Shown here one piece after another: positions 1-7,355 of a stretch of 12,638 nt of DNA (its first letter is position 1; the number at the start of each line of letters is the position of its first letter). The stretch lies in the NCBI GenBank assembly GCA_903932565.1, contig CAIZGQ010000188.1, positions 1 through 12,638 on the forward strand. Reading direction: 5' to 3'. Made by a program: the position numbers and the translations under genes. The stretch comes from an uncultured Hyphomicrobiales bacterium (lineage in GTDB: Bacteria; Pseudomonadota; Alphaproteobacteria; Rhizobiales; Beijerinckiaceae). The notes under the pieces were generated by a model that did no database searches, was not told the DNA's origin, and saw only the letters and a list, made by a program, of their open reading frames with translations.

Positions 1-990
1 GGCGCTGGTGCGTGGGGCACGGCGCTGGCGAATGCCATCGCACGGCGTGGCGAGCCCGTCCTGCTCTGGGGTCGCGATGCGGGCCAGATGGAAGCGCTCA
101 GCCAAACCCGCGAGAACGCCCGGCATCTCCCCGGCGTGCCGTTGCATCCTGGCCTCGTGCCGACTGCGGATCTCGCAGCCGCCGCTTCAGCTGACGTGCT
201 TTTGGCCGTCGTGCCAACGCAAGCGTTGCGCGCGCTGGCGGAATCACTTTTGCCGCATCTCCCGGCGCAGAAACCCGGCAGGCCGATCGTCATTTGCGCC
301 AAGGGTATTGAGCGGGGCACCGGGCTGTTCGTGACACAAGTCGTGGACGATGTGCTGCCCTCAGCGCGTTCCGCCATTTTGTCAGGTCCGAGCTTTGCGG
401 CTGATGTCGCATCCGGCCTGCCAACGGCGGTCACCTTGGCGGCGACCGATGCAACGCTGTCGGCGTTCCTTGCTGATGCGCTCTCCGCACCGGGCTTTCG
501 CCTCTACCATTCCACCGATGTGCGCGGTGCTGAGATCGGGGGGGCTGCGAAAAACGTTCTGGCGATTGCTTGCGGCATCACAGCCGGGCGCGGCCTTGGC
601 GCAAGTGCAAGCGCTGCCCTGGTGGCACGGGGCTTTGCAGAACTCGGCCGGTTTGGCCGGGCGTTTGGCGGCCAGCCGGAAACGTTGATGGGCCTCTCGG
701 GTCTTGGCGACCTCGTGCTGACCTGCGGGTCTGCGCAATCGCGCAACTTCGCGCTGGGGCTGGCGCTCGGGCAGGGTGCGTCCGTTCCTGAGGCCAGTGG
801 CGGCAAGTTGGCGGAAGGTGCCTTTACTGCAGCCATTCTCGTGGACATGGCCCGCAAGGCCGGGATCGATATGCCGATTTCTGCCAGTGTTGATGCCGTG
901 CTCGCAGGCCGCATGGATGTGCAGGATGCTGTTGGCGCTTTGCTGGCGCGCCCGCAAAAAGCCGAAGCGGACCCGCAGGACGACCGCTGA
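1..990 (+). CDS. gpsA: Glycerol-3-phosphate dehydrogenase [NAD(P)+], 5'-truncated by window edge
   Basis: This cytosolic enzyme interconverts dihydroxyacetone phosphate and sn-glycerol 3-phosphate with NAD(P)H and supplies the backbone for phospholipid synthesis. The frame is open from base 1 and gives 329 residues before TGA at 988-990. It starts inside the Rossmann dinucleotide-binding loop (GAGAWGTALA), so only about 7-12 N-terminal residues are missing compared with the roughly 330-340 residue family. Other GpsA landmarks are CAKGIERGTG near residue 100, SGPSFAADVASGLPTA near 130, the catalytic lysine in GGAAKNVLAIACG (Lys184 in this partial numbering), and the substrate-binding stretch GLSGLGDLVLTC near 231-242. 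The last ~15 residues are a charged, non-conserved tail. It is a housekeeping gene and probably unrelated in function to the cellulose genes. Internal ATGs such as the one at 88 are not the real start. The assignment is firm. Confidence 0.97.
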   Translation, partial: GAGAWGTALANAIARRGEPVLLWGRDAGQMEALSQTRENARHLPGVPLHPGLVPTADLAAAASADVLLAVVPTQALRALAESLLPHLPAQKPGRPIVICAKGIERGTGLFVTQVVDDVLPSARSAILSGPSFAADVASGLPTAVTLAATDATLSAFLADALSAPGFRLYHSTDVRGAEIGGAAKNVLAIACGITAGRGLGASASAALVARGFAELGRFGRAFGGQPETLMGLSGLGDLVLTCGSAQSRNFALGLALGQGASVPEASGGKLAEGAFTAAILVDMARKAGIDMPISASVDAVLAGRMDVQDAVGALLARPQKAEADPQDDR

Positions 991-1043
991 GCGATCACGA
1001 CCGGCAATGTATTAACCAGCGCTGACGCAACGTTAGCCAGGGC

Positions 1044-1076
1044 TTAAGCATGTTTGCAGGCCCTACCGCAGCGTTA
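1044..1076 (+). promoter_or_regulatory. Two-part upstream element, copy 1 (bcsS)
   Basis: TTAAGCATGT (1044-1053) is followed after 15 unrelated bases by CAGCGTTA (1069-1076). The same two words with the same 15-base gap occur upstream of bcsA at 2292-2324. Both copies are soon followed by an AACC(C)TCC run (1077-1082 here, 2334-2341 there). The fixed spacing suggests one bound protein or a promoter with two contact points controlling both transcripts. It lies 156 bases before the bcsS ATG. The identity of the regulator is unknown. Confidence 0.5.
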
Positions 1077-1115
1077 ACCTCCTCCTTATGGCATTGCTTC
1101 AAAGCTAGCGATCGT

Positions 1116-1169
1116 GAAGGCTGACCCAGCGTCAGTGCACAAGCATCGTGAAGCGTGTGATCAGCCTTC
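1116..1169 (+). repeat. Inverted repeat in bcsS leader
   Basis: GAAGGCTGA (1116-1124) and its exact reverse complement TCAGCCTTC (1161-1169) flank a 36-base segment. The left arm overlaps the first copy of the direct repeat ATCGTGAAG (1111-1119), and the second copy (1145-1153) lies within the loop, 34 bases downstream. It may be an operator or an mRNA leader structure. Function is not shown by the sequence. Confidence 0.35.
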
Positions 1170-1232
1170 CATTCGATTGTCGAGCGCGATCCGATCAAAC
1201 GGAGCGCGCATCGTTTTGATGGATTGACTGCC

Positions 1233-2027
1233 ATGCGTGTCGCGTTTGCCGTTTCGACCTTGTGCCTCGCGTTGCTCCCCTCGGCGGGGGTTCAGGCTGC
1301 GGATTGGTATACCGGCGCGCCCTCATCGCCGCCGCCCAATAGCGGCTTCACCAAGGGGCCGCTCTACAGCGGCAGCAATTTGAATTCGTTTGGGGCTGCG
1401 GTTGATGTGGCCTTGACCGCGACGTCGAACGATACGCTGCATCTCGCGCTGATCGGCACCATCTCGCCGTTCACGCGTCTCGAAGACAGCGGGTTGCGCC
1501 TTCGCCTTGGTGGCGTGACGGGCAGTTATTCTTACGTCGCGACCACAGCGGGGCTCGGGCGCATTCGTGGCACGCAGGAGCAAGGCTCCTTCATGGTCGG
1601 CTATGAATGGGTGTCGCGCACGACGTCGGTTGCTGGCTTCATCGGCGCAGAAGCGCGCAATGACAAGCTGACTCCGGTCGATCCCACAAACAATGCAGCA
1701 GGCACGGCATATGGCGTGCGTGGCGAACTCGATTTCTATTCAAAGCCATCAAACTGGACACTGGTGACCGGACAGTTTGTGTATTCAAGCGCGCACAGCG
1801 CCTATTATGGTCGGTTGAAGTTTGGCATGAGCCTGGTGGACAACATTTACGTCGGCCCCGAGATCATGATGCTGGGCGACACGTCCTACAGTCAGTTTCG
1901 CGTTGGTGCCCATGCCACAGGCATAACTCTTGGGCCAATGCAGTTTGGCATCTCCGCTGGCTACTCGAAGGATCGTGTGCGCGGATCCGGTGTCTACGGG
2001 ATTCTGGATTCACGCATCAGCTTTTAA
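1233..2027 (+). CDS. bcsS: Cellulose biosynthesis protein BcsS, putative outer-membrane beta-barrel
   Basis: This is a 264-residue secreted protein found next to alphaproteobacterial bcsAB genes; its biochemical role is not established. The ATG at 1233 is preferred over the in-frame TTG at 1224 because it gives a compact signal peptide: MRVAF, then a hydrophobic core, with cleavage probably after VQA at residue 22 before ADWYTG. The mature part is rich in alternating hydrophobic/polar strands, Gly and aromatic residues. It ends in ILDSRISF, and a terminal Phe is typical of the beta-signal recognised when outer-membrane barrels are assembled. There are no Cys residues in the mature chain and no enzyme motifs. 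The Shine-Dalgarno sequence is weak. It lies 365 nt before bcsA and has its own terminator hairpin (2050-2078), so it is probably transcribed separately. Assignment to the BcsS family rests on context, size and sequence style. A generic outer-membrane protein is the alternative. Confidence 0.78.
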   Translation: MRVAFAVSTLCLALLPSAGVQAADWYTGAPSSPPPNSGFTKGPLYSGSNLNSFGAAVDVALTATSNDTLHLALIGTISPFTRLEDSGLRLRLGGVTGSYSYVATTAGLGRIRGTQEQGSFMVGYEWVSRTTSVAGFIGAEARNDKLTPVDPTNNAAGTAYGVRGELDFYSKPSNWTLVTGQFVYSSAHSAYYGRLKFGMSLVDNIYVGPEIMMLGDTSYSQFRVGAHATGITLGPMQFGISAGYSKDRVRGSGVYGILDSRISF

Positions 2028-2049
2028 CGCCGCATCCGACATTTGCCGA

Positions 2050-2078
2050 AACGCTCGGGACCTCACGTCCCGAGCGTT
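2050..2078 (+). terminator. Strong hairpin terminator after bcsS
   Basis: A perfect 12-bp stem, AACGCTCGGGAC (2050-2061) with GTCCCGAGCGTT (2067-2078), closes a 5-base loop. It begins 23 bases after the bcsS stop codon. The following sequence (GCCATTTG) lacks a long T run, so termination may be less than complete, but position and stem strength fit a rho-independent type terminator. Confidence 0.75.
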
Positions 2079-2392
2079 GCCATTTGAAAAGCGGTCGCGG
2101 TGATCAACCTGAGTATCTTGATTCATAAGAATATTCTTTGATTTGTCGCGAAGTGTTTCACTCTGACACGACTGGGTGCTGCGACTTGCGAAATGCGGGA
2201 CATTCGATCGTTCGCACGTGATGCCAGGAAACACAGCAACTCGCATAAAATCAGTGTTATAGCGAGATGTAGTTTCGCATTTCATATTTGATTAAGCATG
2301 TTGCGCATGGCAGCGTCAGCGTTAGGCCTGATTAACCCTCCCGAAAAGACCCTTCACCTAGAGTGCAATTCCTGACGTTGCGGAATTACACG
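2079..2392 (+). promoter_or_regulatory. bcsA upstream region, AT-richer, promoter-bearing
   Basis: About 310 bases between the bcsS terminator and the preferred bcsA ATG contain no supported gene. The stretch 2100-2290 is noticeably richer in A and T than its surroundings, as expected for a promoter or regulator-binding region. A TGTTATAGC string at 2255-2263 resembles an extended -10, but no matching -35 is visible. GAAATGCG (2190-2197) and CGCATTTC (2276-2283) form a widely spaced 8-bp inverted repeat. The element shared with bcsS lies at 2292-2324. No c-di-GMP riboswitch fold was recognised by eye. Confidence 0.5.
2292..2324 (+). promoter_or_regulatory. Two-part upstream element, copy 2 (bcsA)
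   Basis: TTAAGCATGT (2292-2301), a 15-base gap and CAGCGTTA (2317-2324) match the copy at 1044-1076 exactly in both words and spacing, followed here by ATTAACCCTCC (2331-2341). It ends 68 bases before the preferred bcsA ATG (38 before the alternative GTG), a plausible place for a promoter or activator site. The binding protein is unknown. Confidence 0.5.
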
Positions 2393-4666
2393 ATGTTGAA
2401 GCAGTTGCGCGTGGCTTGTTGGATCGGAGCGGGTGCTTTGGCGCTCGCCCTGATGACGCAACCTGTCAGCGTGCAGGCGCAATTGTCGTTCAGCCTGACA
2501 ATCATCGTGATGATGATCGCAATTTGGAAGTTTGGCCGTGGCCGCGCCCAGCGCCAGTTGTTCCTGGCGCTCGGCAGCTTTGTCATCATCCGTTACATGT
2601 ACTGGCGTCTGACGAGCACTCTGCCGTCGATCTCAGATCCGGTTGGCTTCAGCCTTGGCATTATCCTTGTCATGGCGGAACTCTATTGCGTTCTCATTCT
2701 GACAATCAGTCTGATCATCAATGCCGATCCCTTGAAGCGCAATCCGTTGCCGCGCGAGGATGAAGCTGATCTGCCAACGGTCGACGTGTTCATTCCCAGC
2801 TACAATGAAGACGAATACATCCTGGCCACGACGATCGCTGCGGCGCGCTCCATGGATTACCCGGCTGAAAAGCTCAACGTGTGGCTTTTGGACGACGGCG
2901 GCACAGATCAAAAGTGCAATGATAAGAATCCTGAGAAGGCGGAAACGGCGCGTTTGCGTCGTGCCTCCCTGCAGGCGTTGTGCCGCCAGATGGGCGCAAT
3001 CTACCTGACACGCGCGCGCAACGAGCACGCCAAAGCCGGCAACATGAACAACGCCCTGAAGCATGCCAAGGGGCAGGTCATTGTCGTGTTCGATGCCGAC
3101 CATGCGCCATTCCGTGCCTTCCTGCAGGAAACGATTGGGTATTTTGCGCGCGATCCGAAATTATTTTTGGTGCAGACGCCGCATGTGTTTCTCAATCCCG
3201 ATCCGATTGAGCGCAATCTGCGCACGTTTGACTTCATGCCCTCCGAAAACGAGATGTTCTATTCCGTCACCCAGTGTGGGCTCGACAAATGGAATGGCTC
3301 GTTCTTCTGCGGCTCGGCGGCCTTGTTGCGGCGCTCCGCACTTGATGCCACGGGCGGATTTTCCGGCATCACGATCACGGAAGATTGCGAAACTGCCTTC
3401 GAGCTTCATGCCAAAGGCTGGACGAGCGTTTATGTCGACAAGCCGTTGATCGCAGGGCTGCAGCCCGAAACCTTCACGTCCTTCATTGGCCAGCGCTCAC
3501 GCTGGTGCCAGGGCATGTTCCAAATCATGCTGCTGAAGAATCCGGCTTTCAAAAAAGGCCTAAACGGCATTCAGCGTCTCGCCTATCTGTCGAGCATGAC
3601 CTTCTGGTTCTTCCCGTTGCCACGCCTGATTTTCATGCTGGCACCGCTGACCCATATTTTCTTCGACGTGAAGATCTTCGTGTCAAACGTTGACGAGGCC
3701 ATTGCCTACACAGCGACTTATATCGTCGTGAACCTGATGCTGCAGAATTTTCTCTACGGCAGCGTGCGCTGGCCGTGGGTGTCGGAACTTTACGAGTACG
3801 TGCAGGGCGTTTTCCTGGTGAAGGCCATCGTGTCTGTGGTCGCAAGCCCCCGGAAGCCAACCTTCAACGTTACGGCGAAGGGACTGACGCTCGACAACGA
3901 TCACTTGTCGGAATTGTCCTGGCCGTTCTTCACGATCTTCGGCGTGTTGTTCGCCGGCGGTTTGATGGCTTTGTATCGTTATCTCTTCGAGCCTGGTGTC
4001 TCGAACCTGATGCTTGTCGTGGGATTGTGGAACACCTTCAACATGCTGATTGCCGGCGTGGCGCTGGGCGTTGTTGCCGAGCGCAAGCAGGTTGATCGCC
4101 ATCCGCGGTTGGGCATCAATCGCACGGGATCGCTGACCATTGAGGGCGTCGAATACCCGGTTGCGATTTGCAATGTGTCCGCTGGTGGCTGTGGCATCCA
4201 TGCGCTGCCAGCAGGCCCGGCCCTTCCGACCATTCCGGAAGGCGCTGAATTGCACGTGGAGATTGCGCCCATGGGTACAATCATTCAACGCGAACAGCTC
4301 CCGTTGGTTTTTCGGCATTCGACCACTTGCGGAAATCTGCAGGTGTTGGGCTTTGAGTTTCCAACCCTCAATCCGCGTGAATATTATATTCTTGCTGATC
4401 TCATGTACGGCGATTCCGAAGCGCTGCCGCGGTTTCTCAAGACGCGCCGCAAGCACAAGGGAATTCTGGCCGGGTCTGGCCAATTCATCTTCTGGGGGTT
4501 CACCGAACCGTTCCGTGCCCTGCTTTTGATGGGCAAGCACGCGTCCGATGCGGATGCGGCGGCGGACGCAAATGCGCCAGCTGAAAGCAAAACACTCTGG
4601 CTTCGTCGCTTGAGCGCCGCCGGATCCGAACCACAAAAAAAGTCACAGCCTGCCAAAGCCGCCTAA
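2393..4666 (+). CDS. bcsA: Cellulose synthase catalytic subunit (UDP-forming), GT2 with C-terminal PilZ
   Basis: This inner-membrane processive glycosyltransferase (EC 2.4.1.12) polymerises UDP-glucose into beta-1,4-glucan and extrudes it through its own channel. It has 757 residues from ATG 2393; an in-frame GTG at 2363 would add 10. CGGA at 2381-2384 is a weak ribosome site for the ATG. N-terminal membrane segments lie at about 11-28, 32-46, 57-72 and 87-110. The GT2 core shows DDGG (167-170), DAD (Asp234/Asp236, UDP and metal binding), TED (329-331, general base) and QRSRW (367-371, acceptor site). Further membrane helices are followed by the gating loop FNVTAK (491-496). The PilZ part keeps NVSAGG (594-599) as NxSxxG, but the c-di-GMP RxxxR motif reads D568-R-H-P-R572. 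It is the first gene of the bcsA-B-Z-TPR-bcsN operon, with bcsB 25 nt downstream. Function is certain; control by c-di-GMP is in doubt. Confidence 0.97.
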   Translation: MLKQLRVACWIGAGALALALMTQPVSVQAQLSFSLTIIVMMIAIWKFGRGRAQRQLFLALGSFVIIRYMYWRLTSTLPSISDPVGFSLGIILVMAELYCVLILTISLIINADPLKRNPLPREDEADLPTVDVFIPSYNEDEYILATTIAAARSMDYPAEKLNVWLLDDGGTDQKCNDKNPEKAETARLRRASLQALCRQMGAIYLTRARNEHAKAGNMNNALKHAKGQVIVVFDADHAPFRAFLQETIGYFARDPKLFLVQTPHVFLNPDPIERNLRTFDFMPSENEMFYSVTQCGLDKWNGSFFCGSAALLRRSALDATGGFSGITITEDCETAFELHAKGWTSVYVDKPLIAGLQPETFTSFIGQRSRWCQGMFQIMLLKNPAFKKGLNGIQRLAYLSSMTFWFFPLPRLIFMLAPLTHIFFDVKIFVSNVDEAIAYTATYIVVNLMLQNFLYGSVRWPWVSELYEYVQGVFLVKAIVSVVASPRKPTFNVTAKGLTLDNDHLSELSWPFFTIFGVLFAGGLMALYRYLFEPGVSNLMLVVGLWNTFNMLIAGVALGVVAERKQVDRHPRLGINRTGSLTIEGVEYPVAICNVSAGGCGIHALPAGPALPTIPEGAELHVEIAPMGTIIQREQLPLVFRHSTTCGNLQVLGFEFPTLNPREYYILADLMYGDSEALPRFLKTRRKHKGILAGSGQFIFWGFTEPFRALLLMGKHASDADAAADANAPAESKTLWLRRLSAAGSEPQKKSQPAKAA

Positions 4667-4691
4667 TTCAGTTTGTTTTGAGTATTGCGTC

Positions 4692-7355
4692 ATGCGTGTC
4701 GTCCGCGTTTTTTATATTGCCCTTGTCACTGTTGCGCTCTCTGGCGCGGCAATGGCACAGGCTATTTTCACGACGGCCCCGCCGTCCGTGCAAGGCCTTG
4801 GCACCGGCAATTCTGGACCGGCCGCCGCACCGCAGCCGCAGCCGTTGTTTGCGCGTCCCGCCCAACTTCCTGTTTCGCCAGCATCGTCTGCATCGTCGGG
4901 TGGTCGCCCCTCCGCTGCAACGGATCAGTTTTCACGTCCGTCGTACGCCGGCGCACAGCCCGTGGCTGCGCCGCAAGGCGCACAGCAATCATCGTCGCCT
5001 GGGCAAGTGCAAGCCGCTTCCGCCGCGCGTGGGACGGAAGCGGGGTTCATTCGGCATCTCACCAACAACATCCAGGGCTTTCGTCTTTCGGGTGAAGTTG
5101 GTTCGTCCGAATGGCCGTTTTATGTGACGCAGACGCAAGCGCGCCAGCACCTGCGGTTCCAGGTTGGCTACATTGCTGCTGTATCCGTGATGCCCGAAGC
5201 CTCACAACTCACCCTCGTCATCAATGACGAAGTTGTGGGCGTCACTGCGATCCGTTCGGTCAGCAACGTCAAGACGGTGACGTTTGATATCCCTGACGGG
5301 CTTGTCAAACCCGGCTTTAATTCCGTGCGTCTTGCGGCCGAGCAGCGCCATCGCGTCGATTGTTCGTTGCAAGCCACTTATGAATTGTGGACGCAGATCG
5401 ATCCCTCGCAGACGGGGCTCGTGATGACCCGCGCCGACGTGGGCGTCAACAACCTGGGGGATCTTGCAGCCTTGCCGCCCGATGCGCAGGGCGCTTTGCC
5501 GATCCGTGTCATTATTCCAACACGCACGAGCTTGTCTGCAATCGAGCGCGTGATGAAAGCGGTTTCGCTCATTTCACTGGCGGGTCGCTTTGAACAACCA
5601 ACTGTCGATGTTGGCCCAATTGCCGAAGGCGAATACGGAATCAACCTCGCCGTTGGTCCGATTGCGGAAATTATGCAGCAGACGGCCATCAATATCGGCC
5701 CTGTGAATGGCCCGCGCATTGCGATTCTGCCGGCCAGCGCTGGTCGCCGCACCACCATCGTCGTGACGGGTGTGACCGATGAGCAGGTCAATCTCGCGCT
5801 GAATGAATTTGCAATTGGTGCGGAGAAGTCCGGCACGACGGCCGGCTTGCGCGCGGCTGCAGCATTTCCAGGTTATCGCCTTGAAGGTGGCCAGCACGTC
5901 AGGCTGCGGGATCTGGGCGTGGCGAGCCGCGAATTCTCAGGTCGCCTGTTTCGCACGGGCTTCAACGTCATCATGCCGTCGGACTTTTACGCGGCTGATT
6001 ATGATCGCGTGATGCTCGATCTGGCGGGTGGGTACGCGCCCAATCTCACCAATGAGGCGCAGGTCGTCGTCAACGTGAATGGCCGCAACGCTGTGAGCCT
6101 CAAGCTGCCGAAATCCTCTGGCGACGTGTTTGCCAACAACGAGGTGCCGCTGCCGCTGGGCTATATGCGTCCCGGTCTCAACCGCATTGAGATTGAAGCG
6201 CATGTGCCAACTGCCAGCGACACAGCGTGCGATCCGCTGGCGGCGATGTCCGGGTCAAAGCGGTTCCTGCTTCTGGACTCAACGGAATTGGCGTTGCCAC
6301 GCATCGCGCGTATTGCGCGGATGCCCGATCTTGCTGTCACAGCAACGGGCGGCTTTCCCTATGTGGGCGGCGGCGCGCGTCCAAAACTATACGTGCCCTC
6401 GCCCGATCGCGAATCGATTGGGTCGGCAGCAACAATTGCCGCGCATCTCTCGATCTCAGCTGGTGAACTGGTAAACTTCCAGCTCACCACAGTTGCGCCG
6501 CCGGCTGGGTCCGGCGCCACGCTCGTTGTGGGTCCTGCCACATCCATCGACAAAGCAATCCTGACCGGCGTTGGTCTGTCTGTCGAAGACATCACCAAGT
6601 CCTGGCAGGAAAAGTTTACGCAGGCGCCGGTGACGGAAGCCGATCTGCAATTGTCGCGTTATGAAGAAGTGGCACGCAATCGGCTCGTTCTTCAGAAAAA
6701 CTTTCCGGCCGCCTGCCATATTGGCCGCCCGCCGAAGGGCTTTGGCCGCATTGCCTCGCGCTATGATCGGCTCGCCACAGGCGCAATTCCCGAAGATGGT
6801 CCAGGCAACAAGCTGTTTGCCGAATGGGATTCCAGCGTTCGCAATCAGAACCAGCTGCGTGCGTTTGCCCTGAAGTCTTATGGGGCTGTCACTGGCTGGG
6901 CGCGGTCAAAGTTTTTCGATGCCACGAGCTGGTTCTCGGACCGCTTCGAAGGCGACGTGCAAAAGCCGATCATGTCCCGCAAGGCCTCTCTTGTGGTTGC
7001 GCAGAATATCATCGGCGCAAATTCTGACGATGTCTGGACGGTGGTGACAGCGCCCAATGCCGGGCTTCTTGCTGAGTCTGTCGAATGCCTTGTCGATCCG
7101 CGCGTCTGGCGGCAGGTCGCTGGCCGCATGGCTGTGCTCGATGCCTCGGAAGGCACGGTCAAAAATGCACCGGTTCTGGAATCAAAGCTGATCGCCACGC
7201 AGCCCCTGTCAGTCGGCAACGTCCGCCTCATCACCGCCGCATGGTTTTCGCTGAACAGCACGATTTTTGTGGGACTTGTCTTGATGGTTGCTCTGCTTCT
7301 GGCCGCTGCCACGCACTGGTTTGTCAGCAACGTTGGCCGGAGGTCCGAGTCATGA
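4692..7355 (+). CDS. bcsB: Cellulose synthase regulatory/periplasmic subunit BcsB
   Basis: BcsB is the periplasmic, membrane-anchored partner of BcsA. Its carbohydrate-binding folds guide the nascent glucan, and its C-terminal helix is needed for BcsA activity in characterised complexes. The 887 residues begin with a signal peptide (about 1-23, ending ALSGAAMAQ), followed by a Pro/Ala/Gln/Ser-rich linker (24-115) that makes this copy longer than many BcsB proteins. Approximate domain order inferred from family architecture: first jelly-roll 117-265, flavodoxin-like 270-385, second jelly-roll 395-545 with the SDTACD segment, second flavodoxin-like part to about 800. A single C-terminal membrane helix (about 857-878, TIFVGLVLMVALLLAAA) precedes a short basic tail. 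It begins 25 nt after bcsA. The stop overlaps the bcsZ start as ATGA (7352-7355), indicating translational coupling. Confidence 0.94.
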   Translation: MRVVRVFYIALVTVALSGAAMAQAIFTTAPPSVQGLGTGNSGPAAAPQPQPLFARPAQLPVSPASSASSGGRPSAATDQFSRPSYAGAQPVAAPQGAQQSSSPGQVQAASAARGTEAGFIRHLTNNIQGFRLSGEVGSSEWPFYVTQTQARQHLRFQVGYIAAVSVMPEASQLTLVINDEVVGVTAIRSVSNVKTVTFDIPDGLVKPGFNSVRLAAEQRHRVDCSLQATYELWTQIDPSQTGLVMTRADVGVNNLGDLAALPPDAQGALPIRVIIPTRTSLSAIERVMKAVSLISLAGRFEQPTVDVGPIAEGEYGINLAVGPIAEIMQQTAINIGPVNGPRIAILPASAGRRTTIVVTGVTDEQVNLALNEFAIGAEKSGTTAGLRAAAAFPGYRLEGGQHVRLRDLGVASREFSGRLFRTGFNVIMPSDFYAADYDRVMLDLAGGYAPNLTNEAQVVVNVNGRNAVSLKLPKSSGDVFANNEVPLPLGYMRPGLNRIEIEAHVPTASDTACDPLAAMSGSKRFLLLDSTELALPRIARIARMPDLAVTATGGFPYVGGGARPKLYVPSPDRESIGSAATIAAHLSISAGELVNFQLTTVAPPAGSGATLVVGPATSIDKAILTGVGLSVEDITKSWQEKFTQAPVTEADLQLSRYEEVARNRLVLQKNFPAACHIGRPPKGFGRIASRYDRLATGAIPEDGPGNKLFAEWDSSVRNQNQLRAFALKSYGAVTGWARSKFFDATSWFSDRFEGDVQKPIMSRKASLVVAQNIIGANSDDVWTVVTAPNAGLLAESVECLVDPRVWRQVAGRMAVLDASEGTVKNAPVLESKLIATQPLSVGNVRLITAAWFSLNSTIFVGLVLMVALLLAAATHWFVSNVGRRSES

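Larger units (their letters stand above)
991..1232 (+). promoter_or_regulatory. gpsA-bcsS intergenic region / putative bcsS promoter and leader
   Basis: This 242-base gap holds no convincing gene. It contains a two-part element shared with the bcsA upstream region (1044-1076), a 9-bp direct repeat ATCGTGAAG (1111-1119 and 1145-1153), a 9-bp inverted repeat (1116-1124 with 1161-1169), and a bulged hairpin just before bcsS (ATCAAACG at 1194-1201 with CGTTTTGAT at 1212-1220). No rho-independent terminator is obvious after gpsA. A three-codon mini-ORF (ATG GAT TGA, 1219-1227) ends 5 nt before the chosen bcsS start. Assigning a promoter here is inference from position; no clear -35/-10 pair was recognised. 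Confidence 0.5.

Noticed and set aside
1081..1100. Possible sigma-54 promoter at TATGGCATTGC
   Set aside because: GG and GC are too close together for the -24/-12 spacing.
995..1234. Minus-strand 79-codon reading frame across the gpsA-bcsS gap
   Set aside because: No family resemblance, poor third-position GC pattern, and it covers the repeat-rich leader; likely chance.
2226..2260. Possible EcfG-type general stress promoter upstream of bcsA
   Set aside because: GGAAAC is present but no CGTT lies at the required spacing.
2190..2283. 8-bp inverted repeat GAAATGCG / CGCATTTC
   Set aside because: The arms are about 80 bases apart and short; plausible by chance, so noted only in the region description.
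2010..2285. Minus-strand 91-codon reading frame in the bcsS-bcsA gap
   Set aside because: It runs through the perfect terminator hairpin and an AT-rich promoter-like stretch, and the composition is unlike coding DNA here.
3683..4636. Long 317-codon minus-strand reading frame inside bcsA
   Set aside because: It is antisense to a certain gene; long antisense frames are common in GC-rich DNA, and the peptide shows no recognisable domain.
7085..7351. Upstream extension of the bcsZ frame into bcsB
   Set aside because: The signal peptide begins at ATG 7352, with a strong GGAGG eight bases upstream; the extension would bury it.
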